Origin: Nitrospinota bacterium
GTDB lineage: Bacteria > JAUXIQ01
Direction: 5' to 3'
Assembly: GCA_030620925.1 (NCBI GenBank)
Contig: JAUXIQ010000052.1
Coordinates: forward strand, 1-9,254
Length of the DNA stretch: 9,254 bases
This document shows, one piece after another, positions 1-7,117 of the stretch. The position numbers were made by a program, and so were the translations under genes. Positions within the stretch are counted from its first letter, which is position 1. Each line of letters starts with the position of its first letter. The notes under the pieces are model-generated. The model had not been told where the DNA came from, ran no database searches, and was given only the letters and a program-made list of their open reading frames with translations.

Positions 1-1
1 G

Positions 2-256
2 GGAGTTCAGTGCAAGCGCCCCTCAATTATGGACCTGGAAGAGAAGCTGATAGACCTCAACGTACCGACCTTAATACTGGTAGGGGATAAAGACATGCCC
101 TGCATCGAACCGGCGAATTTTATGAACCAGCATATACCCCGTTCCAAGCTGGTAGTATTCCCTGAAACCGGGCACGTCGTCAATCTGGAAAGACCGGAAG
201 ATTTCAATCGGGAAATGATAAGCTTTTTGAACGATGTGAAGTCAGGCGATGTCTAA
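2..256 (+). CDS. alpha/beta hydrolase, C-terminal part (5' end outside window)
   Basis: The frame is open from the left edge of the window to a TAA at 254-256, so only the last ~84 residues are seen. The segment reads as the end of an alpha/beta-hydrolase fold. The strand VPTLILVGDKD carries the usual catalytic Asp after the sixth beta strand. About 45 residues later FPETGHVVNLERPEDF carries the usual catalytic His, followed by the typical closing helix with FL. The nucleophile Ser and oxyanion region lie outside the window, so substrate class (esterase, C-C hydrolase, haloperoxidase-like) cannot be told. The ATG at 29 is internal to the domain and is not the likely start. No signal peptide can be judged. 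The fold is fairly sure; the function is open. Confidence 0.8.
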   Translation, partial: GVQCKRPSIMDLEEKLIDLNVPTLILVGDKDMPCIEPANFMNQHIPRSKLVVFPETGHVVNLERPEDFNREMISFLNDVKSGDV

Positions 257-851
257 CTTAACATAGAAAGGAATGTTTAGTAGAAAATAGAAATCCTGTT
301 TGAAGGAAGACAGGTGTTTCGTATTTAGCGAATCATTTGTCTTGTCAGTCTCTCTAATCCTGGTATGAATATCTACATCTTGTGGTCTGCGTTTTCCTTC
401 CAAATGTAGCGATATCTGATATCCATTAACGCAATTTGATAGCTCAAAAGGTTTCAATATCCAGATTTTATTGAAACCAGTTTGCCTCAATTCAAAATCA
501 TCCATAAGCGGTTCTGCTATTGTATTACTTTAAGGGTTGTGGATAGTCCTGAAACCACATTTTTAGTTCCCCGGAAAAGTAGAGAGGAGATTCATCAGGG
601 GGCATTTTACTTTTTTGTGCGCACGAGGTGGCTAAACAGAAACGACCTTAATTGTTCTGTTTAAAAGCCTTGAAAATGTTGTCGGTATACATAACCATGC
701 AAGTAATTGTAGGTAAAAGATTTTTCGGAATGTAAATTTTCCCTTTCCATGACCTACAGCTTCTAATATATTTAAAGAGGATTTTACTGTTTTAAAGCTG
801 GGAACGATGAAATTTAAATGAAGGACTGTTTTTTTTGATGAGGAAAGCTGA
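257..851. other. AT-rich gene-poor intergenic region
   Basis: About 595 bases separate the hydrolase stop from the PmbA-like start. By eye the stretch is clearly richer in A and T than the flanking genes. Open frames exist on both strands, the longest being 87 codons on the - strand (242-505). It lacks a Shine-Dalgarno site before its ATG, overlaps the hydrolase end and matches no family I recognise. The second is 60 codons on the + strand (482-664), starting at a TTG with no binding site. I see no tRNA or riboswitch shape. A perfect inverted repeat lies at 450-478 (listed separately). The promoter for the downstream PmbA-like gene must lie here, but no convincing -35/-10 pair stands out. Confidence 0.5.
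450..478. repeat. perfect 10-bp inverted repeat (stem-loop)
   Basis: GGTTTCAATA at 450-459 and TATTGAAACC at 469-478 are exact reverse complements, separated by a 9-base loop. It could be a transcription terminator for the hydrolase transcript (no good T-run follows), an operator, or a vestige of an element. Only one full copy is seen, so it is not a CRISPR repeat array despite the CRISPR-like GTTTCAAT string. Confidence 0.5.
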
Positions 852-2234
852 ATGCGAGATAAGAAAATAGAAGAGGCCCTGCAAGAGGGTCTGGAGCATG
901 CTCGGGCAAAAGGATTGGGCGATGTGGAGTTGTATCTATCGTGCAGCCGCGTCCTTTCCGTTAAGGTTCACAAAGATACGCTGGATGATTTTCAGAGCTC
1001 CCGCTCTTCGGGGCTGGGGGTGAGAGTCATCAAGGATAACCGCTGCGGCTATTCCTACACCGAAGACCTGGCCCGGGGTTCAGTCGTCTCGGCCATAGAC
1101 AAAGCCTCACAGATAGCGGCGCTCAACCCGCCCGACGAGCACAACTTCCTCTCCGGGCCCGATGAAAGCTACCCCCGGTTTAAGGAAATAAGCCGGGAAA
1201 TAGAGGAAGAGCCCGTTTCCCGCAAGATAGAGATGGCCCGGGAGCTGGAGCGCACCGCCATGGATTTTGATGAGAGGATAATCAACGTTCCGGATGCCGG
1301 ATACGGGGATGGATGGCAGGAGGTGACCATCATCAGCTCTCTCGGTATGCACCATACTTACGCCCGCAACCGCGCCGGTATATTCGTAGGCCTCATGGCG
1401 AAAGAGGGCGATGAAATCAAATACCCCTACAAATACAAATACTCTCACCGTCTGGATGACCTGAACCCCGCGGCCCTGGCACGCGATACAGCCCGTGAAG
1501 GGCTTGCATGGCTGGGTGCAAAACAGGCGGCGTCGGGGAGCATGCCGGTGGTCTTCAATAACGAGGCGGGCCGGTTGCTGCTGGGCGCCTTCAGCGGGGT
1601 CTTTTCGGCCAGGAACGTTCAGAAGGGCATCTCCCTCCTGAGAGGTAAGTCAGGGCAGGGGGTGGGCTCGAAGGTAGTGGATATTTGCGATAATGCGTTG
1701 CTGCCCGAAGGGCCCGTCTCCCGACCACTCGACGACGAGGGAACCGCTTCCAGGGAAGTGCATCTGGTAGAAGGCGGTGCCCTCAAGAACCTCCTGCATA
1801 ACCGCTACACCGCTTCCATAGACGGCGTCCGCTCCACGGGGAACGCTTCGCGGGGTTCCGTAAGCGCCACCCTGGGCCTGGCCCCTTCAAATTTCTACCT
1901 CGTCCCCCGGCAGGGAACGGTGGAAGACCTTATGCGTGAGGCCGGAGAAGGGATACAGGTGGTGGACCTTCAGGGCCTGCACAGTGGCACCAACGCCATA
2001 TCCGGGGATTTTTCACTGGGAGCCCAGGGATACTATTTCAAGGGCGGGAAGATATCTCATCCCGTGCATAATTTTACGGTGGCCGGAAATTTTCTTCAAA
2101 TGTTGTCGGATGTAGCCGATGTGGCCGCCGACCTGGAGTTTTCCTACCCCCGGGGCAACGTTTCCATCGGGAGCCCCAGCTTCCTGGTTTCCGAGCTGGC
2201 CATCAGCGGAGAGAGCGCTGCGAAGGACGAATAA
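852..2234 (+). CDS. pmbA: TldD/PmbA family protein, PmbA (TldE)-like
   Basis: This 460-aa protein has the length and layout of PmbA/TldE. An N-terminal alpha/beta domain (about 1-110, with the strand pattern LSVKVHKDTLDDFQSS) is followed by a middle domain and a C-terminal beta domain. The C-terminal domain carries the family signatures SRPLDDEGTASR (290-301), STGNASRGSVS (328-338), GLHSGTNAISGDFSLGAQGY (375-394) and PVHNFTVAGN (404-413). No HExxxH zinc motif is present, which places it with the non-catalytic PmbA/TldE partner rather than the TldD protease. In known systems TldD and TldE form a heterodimer that trims peptides (microcin B17 maturation, CcdA degradation). No tldD is in the window. 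The start is ATG 852, with GAGGAAAG at 840-847 as ribosome binding site. It runs towards the flavoprotein gene with only 31 bases between the stops. Cytosolic; no signal peptide. Confidence 0.92.
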   Translation: MRDKKIEEALQEGLEHARAKGLGDVELYLSCSRVLSVKVHKDTLDDFQSSRSSGLGVRVIKDNRCGYSYTEDLARGSVVSAIDKASQIAALNPPDEHNFLSGPDESYPRFKEISREIEEEPVSRKIEMARELERTAMDFDERIINVPDAGYGDGWQEVTIISSLGMHHTYARNRAGIFVGLMAKEGDEIKYPYKYKYSHRLDDLNPAALARDTAREGLAWLGAKQAASGSMPVVFNNEAGRLLLGAFSGVFSARNVQKGISLLRGKSGQGVGSKVVDICDNALLPEGPVSRPLDDEGTASREVHLVEGGALKNLLHNRYTASIDGVRSTGNASRGSVSATLGLAPSNFYLVPRQGTVEDLMREAGEGIQVVDLQGLHSGTNAISGDFSLGAQGYYFKGGKISHPVHNFTVAGNFLQMLSDVADVAADLEFSYPRGNVSIGSPSFLVSELAISGESAAKDE

Positions 2235-2265
2235 TGCGGGAAGACTCGCTCTATGCGGGGGAGGC

Positions 2266-5148
2266 TTATGAGTTATTTATAGTGGATTGAGTATCTTTCA
2301 TGGAGATGAGTTTGCCGGGGTTGAGCAGGTTGTGGGGATCGATGGTCTGCTTGAGGCGCTTCATGACGGCCAGGCCGCAGGAGGTTGTATACCACGTTTC
2401 AATAAGGCCCAACAGGTTCAGCGGGGCGCGCTCTACGTGGTAGTTGCAGCCCAGCTTACGGTATTGGACCGTGGCGTCCATGGCCAGCTTTAATGCTTTT
2501 TCTTTAGATTGCTCACCGTTCTCGGAGGCGAAGACCGCTCCTACCAATCCGCTTCCAGGTGCGCAGGCGATTCTGGTCTGCAGGTGGTGAGCGTCGGCAA
2601 GGATCAAAGCTGCCCGGATCGCTCCCTCCACTTTCCCCGGATCGGTTGATACTTGCAAGGCCAGCGAATTTTCTCCCATTTCGACCTTTTTGAACCGGCC
2701 TATACGGCCGCCAGATGGTTTAATATTTCGGCTGGAGCTTACTGATTCGCCCTTGAGCCTTTCATCGAAAAAGTCGGACCGCTCAATCCTCAAGGCCCTT
2801 GCATCGGCCCCTTTGACCACTAGGGAAACTCCCGCCTCCTTCCATTCCAAAAGTGCCTTGTAGCGTTTGAGTTTTGCATCGATCCAGGAGCTTCGGCCTG
2901 AGCAGTGGAGGATTATGGCCCATTGCTGCGGGTATTTTTCGATTGTATCTATAAGCCCCGCGTCGGTGAATAGACGTTTCGCGCTGCAGTAGTTATGGAG
3001 CTCAATCGTCGAATCAACGTCGCATACCCGGAAGAACTCTCCGCAGCTTGCCAGCGCTTCATGAAGGTTATCGTAGATGACCACCAGCGCCGCTTCCTCT
3101 TCAGGCGCGGGGGCCAGCCTCATTGTCATTTCGGTGATTATACCCAGTGTCCCGTACGAGCCCAGGAACAGTTTGCTCATGTCGTACCCGGCTACGTTTT
3201 TCATAGTGATTCCGCCGAAGTGGGCCCGCCGGCCGTCTGCCGTTATCACTGTCATGCCGAGGACCAGGTCGCGGAGCGAGTTGAGGTGAGGGTTGGGGAA
3301 CCCGCTGTCGGCGGTCGCCGCCGTACCCCCCATCGTGGCTCTGGAAGCGTAAAAGGGCAGCAGGGGCAGCCGCAAGCCCTGCTTCTCGAGCGTATCCTGA
3401 AGGCAGGTATAGCTTATACCCGCCTGAAAGGTGGTCACGAAATTGTCGCTGTCAATCATTTCGATACCGTTGAGACCTTCCAGGGAGAGGATGACGTCCG
3501 CCCGCTCGGGAATACCCAATCGCAGGGCTTTGCTCCCGCTTCCCCTGGGGACCACCGCCGCATCGCAGGCAGCGGCCATGCGAACGATCTCGCTTATCTC
3601 TTCTTCCGTTTCGGGATAGGCTATGACCCTGGGAACTATACTACCCACCCTGAACTCCTCGCTGGTTTCTTCGGGGATGTGGATACGTTCCGCTCCCAAC
3701 AGGTCTAACAGCTCTTTTTCGAGCGTCCGGGTGGGCTGAGCGAGTTGTGCGGCGGAAGGCTTATCATTATTGGTTTTCGGGAAGATTTTATCCGGATTGA
3801 GAGACCCCGCGGGATCGAAGGTCTCTTTTACCATGCGCATTGCCTCCATTTCTTCCTCGCTGAATATCAGCGACATGGCCTCCTTCTTCTCCAGGCCGAT
3901 ACCGTGTTCGCCGCTTATGGTCCCGCCCACTGCCGCGCAGATTTCCATGATCTCTCTTCCGGCGGCGTGGGCTCTTTCCCGCTCATCGGCGTTGCGGTCG
4001 TCGAACAGTATGAGGGGGTGGAGGTTGCCGTCTCCGGCGTGAAATACGTTCCCGATGGGCAGTTCGATCTTGCGCGATACCTCTGCTATCTTCCCCAGGA
4101 CGGATGGTAGTTCCGTGCGCGGCACCGTGCAGTCTGTGACCAGATAGTTGGGGGTGATCCTGGCCACGGCCCCGAATGCACCCCTGCGGCCGGACCACAG
4201 GGCGTCCCGCTCTTCCTGCTCGACGGCTATCCTCACTTCTCTGGCGTTGTGCCGGCGGCAGAGGTCTTCTATGGCTTCAGCCTGCGCATTGATCTCTTCC
4301 GGCGGGCCGTCAACGTCGATTATAAGCACGGACTCGGCATCCCTGGGGTAGCCTGCTTGTACGGAATCTTCCACGGCGTTAATGATGGGCCTGTCCATCA
4401 TCTCCATTGCCGCAGGCAGTATACCCGCTTTTATGATGGAGGTCACCGCCTGAGCGGCCTCATCTATGGAGTCGAATACGGTGAGCAGCGATCTGGTGGC
4501 GTCCTGCAGGGGCAGTATTCGCAGCCAGGCTTTGGTCACCACCGCCAGCGTCCCCTCCGAACCTACCAGCAGTCCCACCAGGTCGTAACCCGGCTGCTGC
4601 AGCGCCTCTCCGCCCAGCTCTATGATCTGGCCGGAGGGGAGGACCGCTTCCAGGCCCAGGACGTGGTTTGTGGTGACTCCGTATTTAAGGCAATGCGGCC
4701 CGCCCGAGTTCTCTCCTATGTTGCCTCCAAGTGTCGAAACCCGCTGGCTGGCCGGATCGGGGGGATAGAAAAACCCCTCCCCGGCTAACTTTTCCTGCAA
4801 CTCAAGATTGTAGACCCCCGGCTCCACCAGCACCCGGTGGTTCTTCAGGTCCACCTTGAGTATCCTGTTCATTCGGGAGAGCTCGATAATGATGCCGCCG
4901 CGGGCCGGGATGGAGCCGCCGCTCAGGTTGGTGCCGCTGCCCCGGGGTAGATATGGTTTGCCTTCCTGAGCTGCCAGGTGGACAATTTTAGAGACCTCCA
5001 GTGCGTCCCTTGGAAACACCACCGCATCGGGCATGGCCATGTCCAGCGAGGCATCGTATTGGTAAACGCGCAAGCCGACGTCGCCGGTAATCAGGTTGTC
5101 TCTGCCCACGATCTTGCGCAGCTTGCGCTCTGTTTTTTTGCTGAGCAT
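2266..5148 (-). CDS. fused GlcD-GlcE-type FAD-linked oxidoreductase (2-hydroxyacid / glycolate oxidase-like)
   Basis: This 960-aa protein is two flavoprotein modules in one chain. Residues 1-~457 are GlcD-like: a PCMH-type FAD-binding domain with PRGSGTNLSGG (68-78) and GGNIGENSGGPHCLKYG (141-157), then the FAD-oxidase C domain with GNVFHAGDGNLHP (366-378), GGTISGEHGIG (408-418) and the closing SLNPDKIFP (449-457). A linker of about 18 residues (KTNNDKPSAAQLAQ...) follows. Residues ~476-950 are GlcE-like, with a second FAD-binding domain carrying VPRGSGSK (533-540), MKNVAGYDMSKLFLGSYG (649-666) and an ending LNPGKLI (942-948). In E. coli glycolate oxidase GlcD, GlcE and the iron-sulfur subunit GlcF are separate chains; no GlcF is seen here. 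The likely reaction is oxidation of glycolate or a related 2-hydroxy acid (D-lactate is the main alternative). The binding site before ATG 5148 is weak. The upstream aminotransferase supports a glyoxylate link (inference). Confidence 0.9.
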   Translation of the reverse strand: MLSKKTERKLRKIVGRDNLITGDVGLRVYQYDASLDMAMPDAVVFPRDALEVSKIVHLAAQEGKPYLPRGSGTNLSGGSIPARGGIIIELSRMNRILKVDLKNHRVLVEPGVYNLELQEKLAGEGFFYPPDPASQRVSTLGGNIGENSGGPHCLKYGVTTNHVLGLEAVLPSGQIIELGGEALQQPGYDLVGLLVGSEGTLAVVTKAWLRILPLQDATRSLLTVFDSIDEAAQAVTSIIKAGILPAAMEMMDRPIINAVEDSVQAGYPRDAESVLIIDVDGPPEEINAQAEAIEDLCRRHNAREVRIAVEQEERDALWSGRRGAFGAVARITPNYLVTDCTVPRTELPSVLGKIAEVSRKIELPIGNVFHAGDGNLHPLILFDDRNADERERAHAAGREIMEICAAVGGTISGEHGIGLEKKEAMSLIFSEEEMEAMRMVKETFDPAGSLNPDKIFPKTNNDKPSAAQLAQPTRTLEKELLDLLGAERIHIPEETSEEFRVGSIVPRVIAYPETEEEISEIVRMAAACDAAVVPRGSGSKALRLGIPERADVILSLEGLNGIEMIDSDNFVTTFQAGISYTCLQDTLEKQGLRLPLLPFYASRATMGGTAATADSGFPNPHLNSLRDLVLGMTVITADGRRAHFGGITMKNVAGYDMSKLFLGSYGTLGIITEMTMRLAPAPEEEAALVVIYDNLHEALASCGEFFRVCDVDSTIELHNYCSAKRLFTDAGLIDTIEKYPQQWAIILHCSGRSSWIDAKLKRYKALLEWKEAGVSLVVKGADARALRIERSDFFDERLKGESVSSSRNIKPSGGRIGRFKKVEMGENSLALQVSTDPGKVEGAIRAALILADAHHLQTRIACAPGSGLVGAVFASENGEQSKEKALKLAMDATVQYRKLGCNYHVERAPLNLLGLIETWYTTSCGLAVMKRLKQTIDPHNLLNPGKLISMKDTQSTINNS

Positions 5149-5217
5149 TGGTTTGGCTCTATATCTCTATGCTTGTCCAACTCTTAATCGAGCGGTTTTT
5201 CATATTAATAGAAATTC

Positions 5218-5236
5218 GGGCGGCATTATGCCGCCC
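5218..5236. repeat. GC-rich palindrome between aminotransferase and flavoprotein genes
   Basis: GGGCGGCAT (5218-5226) and ATGCCGCCC (5228-5236) are exact reverse complements around one base, giving an 8-bp stem with a 3-base loop. On the - strand it is followed by GAATTTCTATT, a poor T-run. It could be a weak terminator, a cis element in the flavoprotein leader, or a dispersed palindromic intergenic repeat; short GGGGCGG...CCGCCC palindromes are common between genes in some anaerobes. Confidence 0.5.
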
Positions 5237-5288
5237 TTCGAACCTCCAGCCCGAAAATTTCGTTGCCGATGTTTTCTGACCTATGAGT

Positions 5289-5294
5289 ATTATA
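5289..5294 (-). promoter_or_regulatory. possible -10 element for the fused flavoprotein gene
   Basis: The - strand reads TATAAT here, inside an AT-rich stretch between the aminotransferase stop and the flavoprotein start. No good -35 box lies 16-18 bases upstream. If it is used, the leader would be about 130 bases and would contain the 5218-5236 palindrome. This is a weak, composition-prone call. Confidence 0.2.
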
Positions 5295-5332
5295 TATTTT
5301 CGTATTTAAAATCATCTTATAGCAACGCCTTG

Positions 5333-5355
5333 CCGGGATATTTCTTCATCCCCGG
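5333..5355 (-). terminator. candidate terminator hairpin after the aminotransferase gene
   Basis: On the - strand CCGGGGAT and ATCCCGG pair around an 8-base loop with one bulged base, starting 28 bases after the aminotransferase stop. An uninterrupted T-run does not follow directly, so strength is doubtful. It suggests, but does not show, that the aminotransferase and flavoprotein genes are not one simple transcript. Confidence 0.35.
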
Positions 5356-5382
5356 TATGGCGCCCCTACACTCTAAAGAGGC

Positions 5383-6558
5383 TCAACCATACACTGCCGA
5401 CACCGCCTGTGAAGCAGCGCCTCGCTCTATATTGAGGCCTTCCGAGCAGAGTATAGTTTCCAGGGCGCTGAGAAACAGCAGGACGTTGCTCCGGCTGGAA
5501 GTGTAACCCATGAGGCCCACTCTCCACAGTTTACCCTTCAGTACACCCAGCCCCCCTCCTATCTCTATACTATATTCCTCCAGGAGTCTGTTTCGCACCT
5601 TGGCGTCATCAACACCCTCGGGAATGACCACGGCGTTGAGTGTCCACAACCTTTCATCTTTTCCGGGGAGGATGTTAAGCCCCATGGCCTCCAACCCGGC
5701 GACCAGCGCCGTATGGTTCAGCTGGTGGCGCTTGAACCGGGCTTCCAGTCCTTCTTCCAGCACTAACCTCAACGCCTCCCTGACGGCGTAGACCATGCTT
5801 ATTGGTGCGGTATGATGGTAAGCACTTTTTTCGCCCCAGTAGGTATCCAGCAGGCCGAGGTCCAGGTAGAGGCTCTGGACTTTGGTCTTTCGGTTCCTTA
5901 CGGCTTCCATGGCCCTTTCGCTGAAGGTTATGGGAGCCATACCGGGGGGGCAGCCCAGGCATTTCTGTGTTCCGCTGTAGCAGATATCTATTCCCCACTC
6001 GTCTACTTTCAGGGGCATCCCGCCCAGCGAAGTCACCGTATCCACCAGAAGTAAAGCCCCTTGTTTTTGGGCCAGTTCCGAGATTTCCTTAACGGGGTTC
6101 ATGGCTCCGGTTGAAGTCTCTGCGTGAACCACCGCCACCACCTTGGCCTTGGTCTGTTTCAGTGCGGACTCTACTTTATTAACGTCTATGGCATGGCCCC
6201 ATTCGCCTTCAACTATTGTCGGGCGGCCGCCGCAGCGTTCAGCGATGTCCGCCATCCTGTCGCTGAAGAAACCGTTGACGCAGATAACCGCCTCATCGCC
6301 CGGCTCTATAGCGTTGCATAACGACGCTTCCATCCCCGCGCTGCCTGTGCCTGAAATGGGTAAAGTGAAATCGTTTGAAGTTTGAAAAACAGACTTCAGC
6401 AGGTCCATCACCTCGTGCATGATGCCGATGAAACAGGGGTCCAGATGGCCGATGACGGGAAGCGACATGGCTTTGAGCACCCTCGGGTGTACGTTGCTCG
6501 GCCCCGGACCCATCAGGATTCGCTCAGGTGGATCGAGCTCCAGAAACTGTTCCTGCAT
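5383..6558 (-). CDS. class V aminotransferase, alanine/serine--glyoxylate type
   Basis: This is a 391-aa PLP enzyme of fold type I, class V. With the start at 6558, the N-terminal MGPGPSNVHPRVLKAM (16-31) is the substrate-binding signature of alanine-glyoxylate / serine-pyruvate aminotransferases. PISGTGSAGMEASL (67-80) contacts the PLP phosphate region, LLLVDTVTSLGG carries Asp173 for the pyridine nitrogen, and SGTQKCLGCPPG carries the Schiff-base Lys199. The C-terminal part has the usual small domain, ending LWRVGLMGYTSSRSNVL. Length matches the family (about 380-400). The open frame extends five codons further to ATG 6573, but AGGAG lies seven bases before the inner ATG and nothing lies before the outer one. 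The likely role is glyoxylate plus alanine or serine to glycine, which pairs with the downstream glycolate-oxidase-like fusion. Homologues are sometimes labelled 'soluble hydrogenase small subunit'; the PLP motifs argue against that name. Confidence 0.92.
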   Translation of the reverse strand: MQEQFLELDPPERILMGPGPSNVHPRVLKAMSLPVIGHLDPCFIGIMHEVMDLLKSVFQTSNDFTLPISGTGSAGMEASLCNAIEPGDEAVICVNGFFSDRMADIAERCGGRPTIVEGEWGHAIDVNKVESALKQTKAKVVAVVHAETSTGAMNPVKEISELAQKQGALLLVDTVTSLGGMPLKVDEWGIDICYSGTQKCLGCPPGMAPITFSERAMEAVRNRKTKVQSLYLDLGLLDTYWGEKSAYHHTAPISMVYAVREALRLVLEEGLEARFKRHQLNHTALVAGLEAMGLNILPGKDERLWTLNAVVIPEGVDDAKVRNRLLEEYSIEIGGGLGVLKGKLWRVGLMGYTSSRSNVLLFLSALETILCSEGLNIERGAASQAVSAVYG

Positions 6559-6565
6559 CTTAAAA

Positions 6566-6570
6566 CTCCT
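6566..6570 (-). promoter_or_regulatory. ribosome binding site that sets the aminotransferase start
   Basis: The - strand reads AGGAG here, with a 7-base spacer to the ATG at 6558-6556. The upstream in-frame ATG (6573-6571) directly precedes this site and has no purine-rich site of its own, so the shorter product is preferred. Confidence 0.75.
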
Positions 6571-6632
6571 CATGAACTGGGTAATTCTAATTTCGGAGAG
6601 CGGAAAAATTTTGCCTGAAAAAATTACTCTGC

Positions 6633-6661
6633 ATCTTACTCAATAGCGAGCGAAAACACAA
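6633..6661 (-). promoter_or_regulatory. candidate sigma-70-type promoter for the aminotransferase gene
   Basis: On the - strand TTGTGT (6661-6656) and TAAGAT (6638-6633) are 17 bases apart, about 75 bases upstream of the aminotransferase start. They match the consensus at 3/6 and 4/6. Position and spacing are right, sequence match is moderate. Confidence 0.35.
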
Positions 6662-6802
6662 AGGTTAATTAAGTTTCTGTGGTGATATTAAATTGTAAGT
6701 AGTAAAATGAAGGTGAGAAATTTAGAGGTGAATAGTTGTTCTCGTCCGTTCTCAAGAAGGGCGGCAGGTCCGAATTAAAGTAAAGGCTTGATCGGTTACA
6801 AA

Positions 6803-7117
6803 ATGGACAGCAAAGTCATCAATAGAATCGTAGATAAAATAATAAAGGAATATAGGCCTGAAAAGGTCATTCTTTTCGGCTCTTATGTTTATGGGGAACC
6901 GACCGAGGATAGCGATATAGACCTTTTGATTATCAAGAATACTGATAAGAGGCCCATTGACAGGTGGGTAGAAGTCAAAAGACTTTTACGAGGTACCGCC
7001 GACAAACTCCCTGTATCACCTTTTGTATATACGGAGAAGGAAATCGAGGAGAGAGTTTCCATGAAGGATTTCTTCATTGAGGAGATATTGAAAACGGGTA
7101 AAGTTCTTTATGGATAA
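6803..7117 (+). CDS. MNT-type minimal nucleotidyltransferase (HEPN/MNT antitoxin-like)
   Basis: This 104-aa protein is a stand-alone nucleotidyltransferase domain of the pol-beta superfamily. After a short helix, KVILFGS is followed by ten residues and then DID: Gly26-Ser27 and Asp38/Asp40 form the GS-x10-DxD motif that binds metal and NTP. The third acidic residue of the family would be expected near LPVSPFVYT (69-77), but a Ser stands where Asp is usual. The frame can also start at TTG 6788, five codons earlier; AAAGG at 6783-6787 is too close to that TTG and rather far from ATG 6803, so the start is uncertain. Its end overlaps the following HEPN frame by 8 bases, the usual arrangement of HEPN/MNT pairs. 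In characterised pairs (MntA/HepT) the MNT protein AMPylates and silences the HEPN RNase. Confident on fold and pairing, less on activity. Confidence 0.88.
   Translation: MDSKVINRIVDKIIKEYRPEKVILFGSYVYGEPTEDSDIDLLIIKNTDKRPIDRWVEVKRLLRGTADKLPVSPFVYTEKEIEERVSMKDFFIEEILKTGKVLYG

Noticed and set aside
450-478. CRISPR repeat, because of GTTTCAAT and GAAAC strings
   Set aside because: There is only one inverted pair and no regularly spaced direct copies or spacers.
482-664. 60-codon + strand frame in the AT-rich gap
   Set aside because: It starts at TTG without a binding site and has no recognisable features or compositional sign of coding.
2995-3708. 237-codon open frame on the + strand opposite the flavoprotein gene (and several shorter ones through 5187)
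   Set aside because: It is antisense to a gene with clear FAD-oxidase motifs throughout, shows no family features, and reflects the GC-rich third positions of the real gene.
6788-6802. TTG 6788 as the start of the nucleotidyltransferase
   Set aside because: The purine-rich AAAGG lies only one base before the TTG, too close to serve it. The added residues MIGYK do not belong to the domain. ATG 6803 is preferred, though its own binding site is weak.
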